A DNA stretch of 64,000 nucleotides, taken from contig OZ037770.1 of the NCBI GenBank assembly GCA_964035545.1, positions 3,577,662 through 3,641,661 of the forward strand, in the 5' to 3' direction. Source of the DNA: Bugula neritina (lineage: Eukaryota > Bryozoa > Gymnolaemata > Cheilostomatida > Bugulidae). Both the position numbers and the translations under genes were made by a program. Numbering within the stretch: position 1 is the stretch's first letter; each line of letters begins with the position of its first letter. The notes under the pieces were generated by a model. It had not been told where the DNA came from and made no database searches. It saw only the letters and a list, made by a program, of their open reading frames with translations. This document shows, piece by piece, positions 47,279-61,000 of the stretch.

Positions 47279-47416
47279 CTCTCAGGTAGATCAAATAGTT
47301 TACAGCCCCTCATACACAACTCTTTAAGTGATGTGAGTGATGGGACCACCTTTGGTACTGTGTTGAGAAGATTCCAATTTAGTTCTAGTCTCTCTAACTG
47401 AGTCAACTGACAAAGA
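47279..47416 (-). CDS. LRR exon of the upstream, truncated Roco paralogue
   Basis: 138 bp, acceptor CTTACAG, donor GTCTGT, phase 2 on both sides: LCQLTQLERLELNWNLL, then PSLTSLKELCMRGCKL, ending LPER. It joins in phase to the exon at 46,907. Confidence 0.8.
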
Positions 47417-50400
47417 CTGTAAGGTAAAGTATATGATATATGTAGTTTGACTTAGACAGAGGATAATTATAAGAGTTGCTAAAACTACAACAAATTATGA
47501 GAGATATGATAACTACTATATCAAGTTGATTGTCTCTTCACAACAGTTCTATTCACCTTATCATGACACTTGACTAATATGTGAATATATAACAGTGTAT
47601 TATAATAGACTACAAGAATTCAACACTTAGTAAATACTAGTAAATTCAGTATATACTTTCCTAGAATGTTGTTTAGAGACATAAAAAAACTGCCTATGCA
47701 CAACATACTTTGCATCTGTTTAGTATCTCGTAATTAGACATAAAAAAATCAAAGCCAATTATAAGGCAAAAGACCATAATACTGTACTATCATTGGATAA
47801 TTCTTCATCAATAAACAGGTAGTCGCCAGTGGTGGATATGAACCCCTCCTAGATGTTTCTCGTACTTCTTCCTCAAAAAACATTTTCATTAAGCCAAAAA
47901 GAAATAACAATACACCTTTTTAGTTGACACTTTTTAATTTCTGACTGATATTTCACCTTATTTCCAATTATAATTAACTTTTAACCGGCACTTTTCTTTG
48001 TAGTAATTCCTACCCTTTAGACTGTGTACTTTGAAATGAGTCTGTTTTACTCGTTACATAAAGTATAGTTGCACTGGCTACAGGTTGACACAAAAGCAAG
48101 CCTATCTTGATAAAATCATGCGCAAATGTAGAAACTATCGAGGAGTTTGTTCCTCATAATTAGAAATTGACAAATTATTTTTAATCCGTTTAAAAGCATC
48201 TGGTTAGGGAAGCATATGCCGTGTTCAATTTGTTATTCTAGCATTAACAATAACAGAATGCAATAATTATAAGTTTATGAAAGTAATTTGTTTTCTTTCT
48301 AATTACAAATATAATATTTTAGTATAATATATTGTAAATTTATAAGGCTTGCATTAGGAATAACGCAGCTAAAACATCATTTTCCTTAAAGCCTTAAAAA
48401 TATATAAGTATAACATAATACACTATGCCAATAAACTTATTAAAGTACCAAGCAAGCTTAGCTAGTTTAAGAAAAATTACACTAGGTAAATTACCATTAT
48501 TTATAGAATGCTTGCTGATATTAGCTTTTGATGTAATTAAAGTAAATTATTATTTATCTTTCTAGCTAAGGATTTCTTGCCGTAAGTTTTGCTTTTATGC
48601 ATGGAGAAATGTCGTAACAAACGAGTTAAATTTTTATAGCACATAAAAATGTAATCTATAAGTCGAAAATATTTAAACTTAGCCATTAACTCATTTTAAT
48701 TAGAAATGTAGCCTAAATCTAATACAATACAAAATATATACCAGTATATATAATATATTTTTACCATGCTGTTAATTACAGTATTTGTAAGACAAATTTT
48801 ATGCTCATTAATTAAATGCAACAAATATTTATAAAATACTAATAATGTTGAATAAATAAATTCAATAATTCCTTTTCTATTTAAATGGCTGCATAATTTC
48901 TTGCAAGGTTGTATAAAGGAGTTGTGGCCCACCACTTATTATGTGTTCAATTGCCACATATGTCTTAGGAAGAAGAATACTCCCCAAAAATTCTTAGTTT
49001 GAAAATTCTAGTATAGTTAAAATCACTTAATATATGTCTTTGAAATGCATTTTGCCACTCTGCAAAGTTGCAGGAACAAATATTGCATGAAGTAATAAAT
49101 GATTTATGAAGTAATTAACAAACCAATGTAAAAACTGTTGTTGTATATAGAACACAACATATTGATTTTCTTCAATTTCCACATCAAATCTATATATTCA
49201 ATTATATCTAACCAATGCTATAATAAACTAAACATGCATGCATACAAATATTTGCATCATATGCAAGTAATATTAGCTAATTAGCAACTATAGCATTTTT
49301 TTCATTATCTTTATCGCTTGCATACGTCTAAGTATTATTAAAATAAGGTTTTTATTTGCAACTTTGCACCACAAATTACATAAAATCTAAAAACTTGAGT
49401 TGTGACATAGGGCTACCTATACACAAATAGACCTTCATAAAACTCTCAATGATTTTATTCAACTCATGTATGCAAAAGTTTTGCTTTAAAACAATTCTTC
49501 TAAACCACCCTAGAGCAGGAAATTATTACAAAAACAGCTTCTCATATATAATCTTTCCCCAGATTAATTTTTTTTCCTGTATTTAAACTAACTTAGCAAG
49601 TGAAGATTGTGATATCACTCAGGTAATCACATATATATTATTCATAGCTGTAATACTTTAGCAATAAATAGATCATGTTTAATTTCCACTCTACCTAGCA
49701 GTTTTTCAGAATTATAGAGCTATGTATATCGTGAAATTGGAATAGCCTAATAGTTTTACATGTGTTTATAGCTAGTCAAGTTAACTTAAAAAGCTTACAA
49801 TAATTAGATGACATTTGCATTCTTTTGAAGGTTATGGTGAAGCTACTGCAAAACTGGCCATTAGTTTAGCATAATATGCAATGCCACGCAAAAGCATGCC
49901 AAACAAGCAATGTTTATTTACCTTACCGGTGCAATTTTATCACCTTAAACACAAAAGCAAGTATAAAATACACATCCATATTAGATTAACTGTCAAGTTT
50001 AAAAAAGACAACATATATTCATGAGCTGGTTCTGTTTGCACAAGTACAATTTAGACCAGCTTATTATTTAGATTGCCACAAGAATATGACATAAAATATG
50101 TCTTTAATCATTATTTTGATATTCACTGGTTGAAGATATTTTTTATATCCTAATATGTAAATATTGTACATAAATCTTAAAAATTAACGTGAATAAGGAA
50201 AACTGCTAATTTTATGAAACTGTTATGTTAATAAAGACAATGGCTATCAACAAATCCCACCAGACCACAAACTAATTGTAAATACTAAAGCAATTATATA
50301 GTGCTATGTGTTGATCTAGCCTAGTTAATACACCACAAATATGTATTATGACATACCACATTTTAAGTACTGGGTTACCATTTATTCTAATGGGTATTTG

Positions 50401-51019
50401 TTTAAACTGTTATATACAGCTTTTTGCACTACCAATATACAAGCCAGTTGTTATTCTGTCACTTTTTATCTACATCTCTTTTTAATGCCAGTTACTTGTT
50501 AGCTTCAGTACAAACAGCTAAACATTCTACTCTACAGCCAATCTTACTGTTAACTCTTGTTTAACAATATTACAAGAATCTAAAAATTTGGGTGTGTTTT
50601 AAGTATAATATTCTATCATTATAACTTTTAAATGAAACAATAATATGATAAATGCATTATAACTTTCTGAAAAGTTTGTTTGCAAAGTATATGTTTTTCG
50701 AAAATAGTTTTACAAAATTTGCTAGGAGCATTATATTTATTTCTATCTAAAATAATTTTGTTTGAACTGATATGTTTGTAATCATGTAATCAGAAGTAAA
50801 GCATCAGTAAAATGAGTATAAGTAGAAGCTTGACAGCTACATTAGGCATTGCTACATAGTACATAAATACATGGCCGTATTAAATACTTAGCTGCATTCA
50901 CAGATAAATGCATGGCTTGGTATTACAATACCATGAATAAATTATTTATTTAGCTGGGTAACTATACAATTATGCCAAAGTGAAAAGCCTTTGGTTATTA
51001 ATGCCTGAAACGTCTAACA
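47417..51019. other. No gene seen
   Basis: AT-rich DNA upstream of the truncated paralogue; it may hold introns of that gene. Frames of 70-80 codons are hydrophobic and lack splice context. Confidence 0.4.
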
Positions 51020-51575
51020 ATCTACTTGGGAGACCACCTTGTTGTTACAGAGTGAATGAGTTATTTGTTTGGCATTTGGATGATGGCACAAAGAAAGGCT
51101 ATTTGGTTTGTTACTTGAGACTAGTAGCAAACTGCTACAGTCATAGCATCTTAGAAGATTTTGCATCACTTGCTAGAATTGTACATTATTTTAATGTAGC
51201 TATTGAAATTAATATCTCACTGAAAACACAGTATTGCAAAATCTTAAGCTGTACATAATTATATTATGCATCAAAAAGTACTTCTGCTATTCGACTATCC
51301 CAGGTTTATTTTAAACTAGCACTGCCAAAGTACCTTGACTCTATTACAGTGTTTACTAGCTAATTTTGTTCTTCTCAATAGTGAAATAGATCTATTGCAA
51401 GAAATTAATGACTAGATATAACAATAATGATTTTTAGGCAAGACTTTCGCATCTATATTGCTCATCTGCTAGCTTGAAATACCCCTCTCCTTGGACTAAT
51501 CTCAGGCTTTTCATTGTTGTTTAAACAGTTTTCAAACTCCTATTTCAATAAATCATTACCAACACTGCCTGCATG
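51020..51575. repeat. Dispersed repeat, second copy (see 30,540-31,205)
   Basis: Collinear with 30,540-31,205 inside the giant element. The 92-codon ORF at 50,980-51,258 overlaps it and has no recognisable domain, so I treat the ORF as part of the repeat. Confidence 0.5.
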
Positions 51576-52785
51576 TATTAATATTCATTAGTGCCATCAA
51601 TGCACTGTGGAGACAGCACCTGATGTTCTGTATATTACATTATAGTACAGAGATACTAAATCCAAAACATCTAAAATAATTGATGCTTCTACCAGATTTT
51701 TAGCACACCTATAATATGTATTCCTGTAGTAAATATTAATAAGATGTTTTAACTGATAGTTTTTATGCCATTATAATAGCTTGATACTATAACTACAACT
51801 TGAAACTCTTTAACCAGCACATTGGTTAGTAATATTGCTTCTTGATATTTAATTGCTGGTTCACAAACTATCAATAATAGGGATGCATATCAAAACTTGA
51901 CTGCATTCATAATATGATTTTAATGCTAGGTAATGACTAAGCATGTCTGGCTGATATGAGGTGACTATTTTGTACACTGTTTAACAACATCAGCTTTTTG
52001 GGTTCATTTAAAGCATCTGCAAATCTGTATTATACATAATTACTGTTAGGGCCAATAAATTAAATTGTTAACCCTGAAATGCTTTTTACACTGTAATACT
52101 AAGTAGTAAAAGACATGTATATATATATATATAAACTGATTGTAATTTATACATAACATTGTACATTTAAAAAAAAAAAATCACAAAATACATAATTTAT
52201 TAGCTAAATTTCAAGGCGTTTTGTAGGTAGTGGGTTAATGTCAATAAAGTAGAATCCGGGAAGTTGAGTAGCTTTATTCAAGAGAAAGGCTCTCCAACAG
52301 TTCTACCAAAGCCTAAATAACATGTATAAAATAAAGGTTATATGTACAATTTTTTTTCCAAAACAGCCTGCAACTGTTTTGCTATTGCATATGCCCTATG
52401 CCATTCATCAAGTGGAACAATTTTAACCAGGATATCTAGAAAAGTTGACACAAGGGCTTTATAAACTATGTAACAGTAAAACTGTGAGTAGAAATTAATT
52501 GACACTAATGAATAATGCTTTAGGTGCTGGCAACAACCATAAAAGAAAAGTTATATAACAAACAAATAGAAAAAGCACTAAACAAATCAACAGCATTATA
52601 TACAATTGGGGCACATACATGAAAACAGCAGCTAGTGTCATTTTCTTAAGACAGCACTATTTTAGGTGTAAATTTAAGAAGTATTAGAAAATGCAGAAAT
52701 TTACTGCAATTGGTTCATTTTATTTAAGTTAGTACATACTGAAGATCTCAAGTTTTTGCTAATGAACATGAGTTTTGGCCCGAAA
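51576..52785. other. No gene seen
   Basis: AT-rich non-coding DNA with a (TA)n run at about 52,118-52,133 and an A-run at 52,170. Confidence 0.45.
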
Positions 52786-53040
52786 CTAAAAAAATATCAA
52801 TAAATACACCTAAATAATCAAGGCTCTTTTTAATTTTCTTTGATTTCCTATGCTTTTTTCTAATTACAGCAACTTCTGACTGCGGATCGCCACGGTTAGT
52901 TTGTAACAATAGGCAATCCAAATGAAATGAATAAATAGGAAAAAACATGAGAAATCATGCAAAATTAAGAAGAACCTTGATTATTTAGGTGTATTTCTTG
53001 ATGTCTCACTAATTTTAAGCAAAAAGCATTGTTCATTAGC
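52748..53040. repeat. Inverted repeat with a basic ORF on one arm
   Basis: The minus-strand sequence at about 52,755-52,835 (CCTTGATTATTTAGGTGTATTT) recurs on the plus strand at about 52,972-53,035, giving an inverted repeat with roughly 80-bp arms. The arm overlaps a minus-strand frame (52,948-52,748) with a strongly basic run (IRKKHRKSKKIKKSL) and a GTGTAT donor at 52,809. It could be a small foldback element or the relic of an exon. Confidence 0.4.
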
Positions 53041-53308
53041 AGCTAAATTGTAAAAATGGCTAAAAACTGCAGATTTCCAGTGTGTACTAAATTAAATAAA
53101 AGGACTCAATCACCTTTGCAACATAATTCAATAATTGCATGGTCAAGCAGAATAAACTACAATTAACAGCAACAACAGTGTAATAGTTGCGTAGAAAAGT
53201 TGTACTGCAAAAAACTAAAAGAATGCAAAATCTATAAATGTGTGCTACTAAGTAAATGCTGAACAGACATCATGAAATAGTGTACGAAATACAAACTATT
53301 AAACTTAC

Positions 53309-53386
53309 CTGTTGATCTAATGCAGCCAAAACCTTAAGCTTAGAGTAGTGGAATGGTGCTGTTCGATGTTGATATGCTACAAGTAG
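53309..53386 (-). CDS. Candidate exon with consensus donor
   Basis: A 78-bp stretch ending in a perfect CAG/GTAAGT donor and preceded by ATCTTAG, encoding LLVAYQHRTAPFHYSKLK and AALDQQ in phase 0. Upstream sequence in the other frame (EFTKMTWVCFVVAPN) also looks coding-derived, so the whole 53.3-53.53 kb segment may be a TE or gene relic. Unrecognised. Confidence 0.35.
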
Positions 53387-54146
53387 CTAAGATGACTCAA
53401 ATTCTTGCCTTTAGGAGTAAGAGGCCTCAGCTCAGTTTCAACAAAACTTCCAATAATCTCAACGGAAGCGCTCAATTAGGAGCCACAACAAAGCACACCC
53501 ATGTCATTTTAGTAAACTCTAAAAAATGAACGGAAATAAAACTGTTAGAGAGTAAACAGAGAAACATATAGTGATGGGGGAAAAACCTGTCAGCAAAGGT
53601 TATATACACTCATAGTCATAACACAAAGAAAAAGATAATGAATAACAAGCTATTCAAGATGACACAAGGAACCAAACAAATTTCTTTGACTAAAAAATAT
53701 AATTAAATACTATATTACTTGGCAAAAAATATTTGTTTTGAACACCGTATTATTGGGAAGAATTGCCAGTGTCTTAAATTTTGAGATTAAAGTTTCTGCC
53801 TTATAGCGGAAATAGAGAGGCAATCAATAGTGTACAAAACATGTTTTCAGTCATTGGCTGTTGACTAAATTGACAAAGTTAAAGAAAGCTTCCATATCAT
53901 TATTTATTTTGTTCTCAAGTGTGTGGTTACAGTTTCATGAGTCAGAAATATAATTATTTGAGATATGAAATCAAATGTAGTCAAAAGAGTGTCATACAAT
54001 TTAAAATGTAGTAATAGAGCTTTGACAATAATTTCTTCTGCTAAGTAAAACAGGTACCATTATGTGCTACTTATCTTTTAGAGATGAACATCAAGGATGT
54101 TGAAAACAAAATAGTTGTAAATTACAGCAAATACCTTTCTACTTAC

Positions 54147-54247
54147 CTAACCAGAGAAAATAAGTTTTCAACCTTGCATGCACTCAGCTGGTTTTCAATG
54201 TTTGGATCAGTGACATCTTTATAACTGATAGCAGCATTATGTGATAG
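54147..54247 (-). CDS. Candidate exon with consensus donor
   Basis: Acceptor CCTAAAG (weak), donor GTTAG/GTAAGT, encoding HNAAISYKDVTDPNIEN and CKVENLFSLVR. The phase-2 end does not match the phase-0 start of the candidate at 53,386, so a further exon would be needed between them. Unrecognised family; same strand as the Roco and caspase genes. Confidence 0.35.
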
Positions 54248-54808
54248 CTTTAGGAATTGTTACCTTAAATCTAAATTATATAGAACAAGAAGTGCAAAAA
54301 TATGGCATTAGTACTCATTGCACAATACACACTTGCTAGAGTAGCTAATCTAGCATCGCATTAATTTAAGAAAGACAAAATTTTATTACTGTTCACAAAT
54401 GATGAATATTAAAATTTGAATAATTAGACAAATTAACAATGATATTGATGTTAGTTCAAACATTACTAATGGTAAACACCAAAATACTAATAGGAATAGT
54501 CATGTTAACATCAATTAGAAAAGTAAAAATAATTTGAAAATGAGACAGTTTATAGGTCTAACTCTTATAGTTGACAAGCAATTACAGGGCAGTCATATTG
54601 ATGTACCCTCAAAATGTAGCACTTTAAAAATATTAAAAAGACAGCACACATAAGAACATAATCTTAAAAATAGGCATATGTGACACCTATATTTTGATTA
54701 ACAAAGAAATCTTCTTTACTTTATTAATCTAGCTCATATAATGGTATTCTGTCTTAGTATGTTATTTTAATACTTGAAATCTAATCAGCTACAGAAAAGT
54801 ACTTCAAT

Positions 54809-55069
54809 TCAAAGGCCTTCATAATTATTCTTTAGTTTGCTATTTAAATAGACAGTAAGGTTGATGAATAAAATAAAAGTTAGTAAAGTAAAAACTAAAT
54901 AAATTGAGAATAATATCTCCACTCTAAGGTTATAATCATTATAAATTGATATTTTAATACTCCTGTTATCCTTAGGTATCGTTGTTAGCAATTTAACTAT
55001 GAGCTCGAAGCCAAATGTCAGTATCAGCATCCCCATTACATTGACTAAGACTGACTTTATAACCCTCAA
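54809..55069 (-). CDS. Doubtful hydrophobic ORF
   Basis: 86 codons with two hydrophobic segments (MGMLILTFGFELIV and FTLLTFILFINLTVYL) that would suit membrane helices. No donor or acceptor fits well, no family is recognised, and AT-rich DNA readily gives Phe/Leu/Ile-rich frames. Listed only because it is long for its surroundings. Confidence 0.15.
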   Translation of the reverse strand: MRVIKSVLVNVMGMLILTFGFELIVKLLTTIPKDNRSIKISIYNDYNLRVEILFSIYLVFTLLTFILFINLTVYLNSKLKNNYEGL

Positions 55070-55229
55070 GCTGTGGCACTCAATTTATATAAGTAGTAAC
55101 TAATAACAAATATAAAATTATTTATTTGCTACTGATAGTGATAATAATAATAATTAAAAATAATAATATGATCAATTAAAATAGAACTAATAAAGCCAAC
55201 GGCGTTAATGGTATGTCTAACTAAACATG

Positions 55230-58060
55230 GCATGTCTCGTCTGGCAGTGGGTATGTGGAGGACCAGGCAACCTACGGCCGTCAACCCGTTACTGGCACAA
55301 CTAGAAGATACTCAAGAGAAGACAACAAAGTTGTCATGAAATGCTGCTTCAAAAGTACACCCAAATTGAGAGGTTATAGAAAAACAATGTATGAGCTCTG
55401 TAGACCCGGATCAAAGAATTATTTAAAAAGAATGTGCAAACGCTGGAAAACAGAGGAGAGTTTAACATCAGCGAATAGAGACTAGCGGATTAAGCAAGAA
55501 CTATGAAGAAACACAAGCATTTTATGGAAGAAGAACTCCATAAGATTGAAGAAGGAACCTTGCAAGAACTAGGCACATCAATTGGTGAAGAAGATAATGA
55601 GGAGCTAAATTTGCAAATAGAGGATGTTATGGTACAACATGAGATAGCATATAAATCAGCCATGAGAATTTTAAGAGTACCTAGTTCAGAGGTAGAAAAA
55701 GTGTTAGTAGAAAAATTATAAATGAGCATAACAAACTATCTAATGATCGACCAACACTAAGAGCCCTTAGGCACATTGAGAGGGTCAAATTACTACAGGC
55801 AGTAAAACAGATTAATGATGTGCTAAACTGTGTTGAGATTATTAATACCATTGAGCTTAATAACACCACCATGGCTTGTGCGAAAAATAGTAACAGAACA
55901 AGTGTGTAACAAAAAGGAAAAAGAAAAACTGACAATGTACAAGTATGGAAAATACGACTGCAGAAGAAATAAAAAAAATTAGATCAGACTTAAGTAAAAT
56001 AGCAGAGTGAAAAAGTAGAGCTTACAATGATTCATTGAGAAGAATGGTTGAAGAAAAATATAGGATAAAAAACAAAGAGTGTGGTGTAGTGATTGAAAAA
56101 CTGAAGCAAAACCTGAGAGCTGTAAGCCAGAAGATAAACAGATATACAGAATGAGTTGATCAATATAATCAGAACACAATGTTTACAATGATAAGCGCTT
56201 TTATCAAGAATTACGAGGAAATGAATGTACATCTAAAGAGGCACCTGACAAGGAAATCAAAAGCATTCTGATAAAATATATGGGGTCAGCCAACTAAAAA
56301 TAATACCAATGCAGAATGACTAAATAAAGTTAGCAACAAATTGGAGCATATGTAAAGACAAGGAAATTAGATCTTAGAAACGATGCAAACAACTGGAATA
56401 GCAATTAATGTCATAAGGTTGATAAGAAAAAGCATGAAATCTGGAAAACACAACTGAAATACCTGGAAGAAAAGATAGGAAAAATAAAGATCAAACTAAG
56501 AATTTTCCAAGGAGACTCTTTATCTTTATCCCTTTTCTCCAACTACCGATTCGCATGACAGAAGCGGCTCAATGATGCAAATTTCGACGAGACAGAAAAC
56601 AAACCATCTCCTATATGTGGATGACCTGAAGGTAAATAGGAAATCAAAGTCAGAACTGGAAGCTTTGGTAAACACTGCCGAGATCTTCACAAGGAATATA
56701 GAAATGAAATTTGGATTAAAAATTGTGCCACACTGGTTATGAGAAAGGGAAAGAAAATCAAGGACACAGGAATCAGTTTGCCTGATGAACAGGTAATCAA
56801 AGATCTGGGTGAGAAGCCGTATAAATATCTAGAAGTTCTTGAGATTGATAGAATACAAATATATGAAATGAAAAATAAGATCAAGGAGTACTATAAACAA
56901 TTGAGAAAAGTTCTGGATTCAAAAACTGAATGGTGAGAACACAATCAAAGCAATAAACACATGGGCAGTAACAGCAGTGCATTACACAGCTAGAATACTT
57001 GACTGAACTGTTTCATGAGCTAAAAAATATGGACTGAAAGACAAGGAAGCTAATGACAACAAACCTTGCACCCTATCCGAGAGCAGATGTAGGCAGGCTG
57101 TATTTTAGCAGAAGGGAAGGCGGTAGAAGAATGTTGTCAACTGAAAAATGCATAAAGATTGAAAACTGCAGCATGTCAGACTACATAAATATAACATAGA
57201 CTGATAGAAACACCACACTGAATACCTTTCTAAAAGACAAAACAGCGGTAGAACTAAATAATGATAAAGTGATAGAAAGAATTGATGAGTGTAAAGAAAA
57301 AGCTTCACGTGGTCAATACATCAAAATGGTGGAAGACATGAAAGCATTTTCCTGGAACTGGTTGAAGTATGGTTGGCTGAAAAAGGAAACAGAAGGACTG
57401 CTGACAGCTGCGCAAGATCAACTATTCACTACTAGAAATTATAAAGTGGCTATGGTGAGAGAACAGGGTAGCAAGAAGTGTGGAATGTGTAACGCAAGAG
57501 ACAAAACTTCGATGCACGTATTGAGTGAGTTTGAGAAGGAGAATATAAGAAAAAACACAACCTTTTGGCATTGATAATTTCAATAGTAGTTGTGTGAACT
57601 TCGTGGGTTTCAGAAAAGTAAGAATTGGTACGGCCATCAAGCAGAATCAGTACTGGAAAATGATAATGTAAAAACCTTGTAAGATTTTAACATACACACT
57701 GACGTAGTCATCAAAGTTAGGAGACCCGATATGTTAGTAGTTGACAAGCATAATGCTGAAACAACGATAATTGATATCACAGTCCCTGTTAACTACAGAG
57801 TAAAAGAAAAAAAATTCGAAAAGTTAGGAAAATATCAGAATTTAGCACTAGAATAAACCCGCCTTTGGAAAACATCAAAAAAGTCATCCCGTTGTAACTG
57901 GAGCCTTTGGCGCTTTATACAAGATTGTAGACTGGCTGACACTACTTGGAGTAGCTGAAAACAAATGCTCATTAATTCAGCAGACACCCTTACTAGGATC
58001 AGGATAAGCTCACATCCTGAGGAAAGTTCTATCCATTTCAGCCTAGTATAACTAGGCCAA
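55230..58060 (+). pseudogene. R2-like LINE (RLE class), heavily broken
   Basis: Read over several frames with many stops, the order is that of R2-like LINE polyproteins. A basic N-terminal segment (55,255-55,485) comes first. The reverse transcriptase follows, with HLLYVDDLK at 56,605-56,631 and KYLEVLEIDRIQ after it. Next is a thumb-like region (NTIKAINTWAVTAVHYTARI), then the C-terminal part with GLLTAAQDQLFTTRNYKVAM. A zinc motif begins KCGMCNARD at 57,476. The restriction-like endonuclease core RRPDMLVVDKHN and TTIIDITVP lies at 57,719-57,790. A tail ends at about 58,040. Such elements nick DNA with the C-terminal nuclease and prime reverse transcription there. More than a dozen stops make it dead. 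Confidence 0.75.
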
Positions 58061-61000
58061 TGGTAAAAGGTTACACCAGCTAAAAAACTACGGTCAATCA
58101 ACAATAATAATAATATACAACTATATTAGTGCAGTTGGTTCTATTATTAGATTAGCATATCGATTATGACTTTTCGATTGCCACCCTGATACTATGAGTA
58201 AAATGTACAAGCATACGTGAAAGTATAGATATGATCATAAGTATAAAAATAGGTATAAGTATAAATATAAATATAGGTACAAGTATAAAACGAATGATTA
58301 TATTATTAATAATATTAGTCAGTGATACCTATAACCGTAATGGTTTTTAGACTTACAGTTATCATTAACATTAGCTGAGTAATATGATTAGTTAAAATAA
58401 TGGTATTCATTATTATATCATAGTTATAAGTTATAACTCTAGTCTCTAAAGAGCAACAGCAAGTGTAATTGGGATATTCATATTAAACTTCATATTCACA
58501 TAGTGCAATGTTTATGTTATGAACTAATTTATTCCTTCAACATTTAACTATAAATATGATTAACACTAACTTTGATCAGCAGTATTACTAAAAGAAGCGT
58601 ATTACACATATAAGATAATAAAATTCTAGTAGTAGGACTAATATAGTATTACTAGGTCCAGTATTATTCTTGTTATCTTATTCATCATTCATGAGTTATC
58701 AAATTTAAAATTACTACTTATTAGCATCAGCATATAAAAAGTAAGATCATTAGGAATAATTATCATGAGGTATGATCTATGATTTGCATCATCCATATAT
58801 AGTTTAATATCAATATGATATATTATTATTGCTGATAGTCTATGTTATAGTTAAATTTATACTTATCTTTACAGTTACCTATAGTAGCACTTATTAGTTA
58901 TTTGTGGTAGCCAAACTAATGTTTAATATTAATAAATTAAACTGAGTATCATAAAAGTGTTACTAAGAATTTTAATTATAATCGTAATGGTGATCATATT
59001 ACTTTATTATAATTATTATATTTAATCATTATTGCTCAACTGAGTTAATGTATACACTTTGAGTTTTACTATTACTCATTATATTTACACTTATAGTAAA
59101 ACTAAATATGTAAAAGTTATACTTATACTATTATTATTCGTATTTCATTAGACTTACATCTAAGATCGCAGTCCTATTACTACTACCACTGATACTAGTA
59201 CTACAACTAGTACTAGTACTGCTACTAGTACTAGTACTACTACTACTACTACTAATAGTACTGTTACTACTACTACTATTAGTACTACTACTAGGTCTAC
59301 TACTGTACTAGTACAACTACAAACTTTGAAAATAACTGCAAGAAAGGTATGACTTACTCTTTTTCTTAGTCTTACTGTGACTCTCAGTCGTAAAGTAAAA
59401 TAAAATTGTGAACTGTAAAGTTAAACCCAAGGCTGAAATTTATTTAATTAAATTTAGACAATCTGAATCATTGGCTCAATCCTTGAGTTTGACTATTACT
59501 ATTATTATTAGTGTTACGATTGTGATTATCATTGGCATTATGCCATTATCATTATGATTGTAATTGTGGTAATTCTAACATTAATTATAATCATAAATTA
59601 AAAGGTAATGATTAATGATAATTATTTTTATTTTGTAATCATAATGATAATCATAATGATGTAAATTTTGATGTAAAACCAAAATACTAAAACTAAAAGT
59701 AAAAGTTATAAAATTAAATGATAAAATATCATAATGATAATTATTATATTTATTATATTATTATTGAATATATTATTTCATTAGAAAATAGGTTGCAGCT
59801 TAGCATGATTAAAATTCAGTAAAAATTAGTTTACCAACAGCAAACATGCATGCGTCTTGTCAACATTCAATTCGTAGTGCCATAGCGAGGCCAGATTACT
59901 GGTAGTACGACTACTAGAACTACTACTACTAGTGATGGATCCTTGGCGATTTTAGCTGTGAGTGACCTTCACCTCACTTTCTCGTCATGTGCGCGGCATT
60001 AGACTAAGTAGAGGGTATAAAGCACTGAGCTGGAAAAGAAATAATATATTTTAATTATAGGTAATACTAATAGTAATATAATTTATTGTAATATATAGGT
60101 AATATTATTGAGTTCATTGGTATGGAGTATAAACCTATCACTGATAGTATCAGTATCAACTACCACTTACGTACTACTTCAACTTATAACTTACCTTCAA
60201 CTCAAACTGCTTGGAATCATTTGTCTTTGATCATATTGGCATTGTCATTGTGATTGTAATAACTATTAATATTTTTAGTTCAACATCAATGCCGAACATA
60301 TTGTAATAACTAATAAGATAATCATAAGGTTGATATATTTTGCTAATACTAATACTAATAGTAATAGTTATAGTAATTCAGTGTCACGCTCACTCTGGTG
60401 GAGTGAGACTCAGACTTAGAGTTAGAGACAGAGTGAGTCCGAGTAAGTCTGAGTGTTGGTAATAGTAATAGTCATATAAATTTAAATTATATTTACTTAT
60501 TTCTAGCAATCACAATGGCAATAGTTATAGTAACTTTCACTTACTCTTAAATCATTGAACCTGAACTAAAAGTAAAATTAAGCATTATGATTATGATTAT
60601 CATTATGATTATACCTATGATTTTATTATGTTTAAATTAAAAATCAATATCATGATAATATCATAGTGATAGACATATTATTGATAAATGATAATATAAA
60701 AGTCATTTGATAAATTATACATTGATTTTGAATTAAGGTGATACTGATACTAGACCGGTACTGAAAGTGATAGTAATACTAATAGTAATAGTAATAGTCA
60801 TATAAATTTAAGTTATATTTACTCATTACCGGCAATCACAATGGCAATAGTAACTTAAACTGTAACAGTAATGGTATGGGTATGTTTGAAATTGTCACTA
60901 TCAATATTGCTATGAATCAAAATATAATGCTATCATACCAATAATTTAAAATAGTATTACAAAGCTTCAGTAGCAACTTTTACTTGTACCAGTTTGGAAT

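Noticed and set aside
48696-48935. 79-codon minus ORF at 48.7-48.9 kb
   Set aside because: Hydrophobic Tyr/Ile-rich frame in AT-rich DNA with no splice context or recognisable motif.
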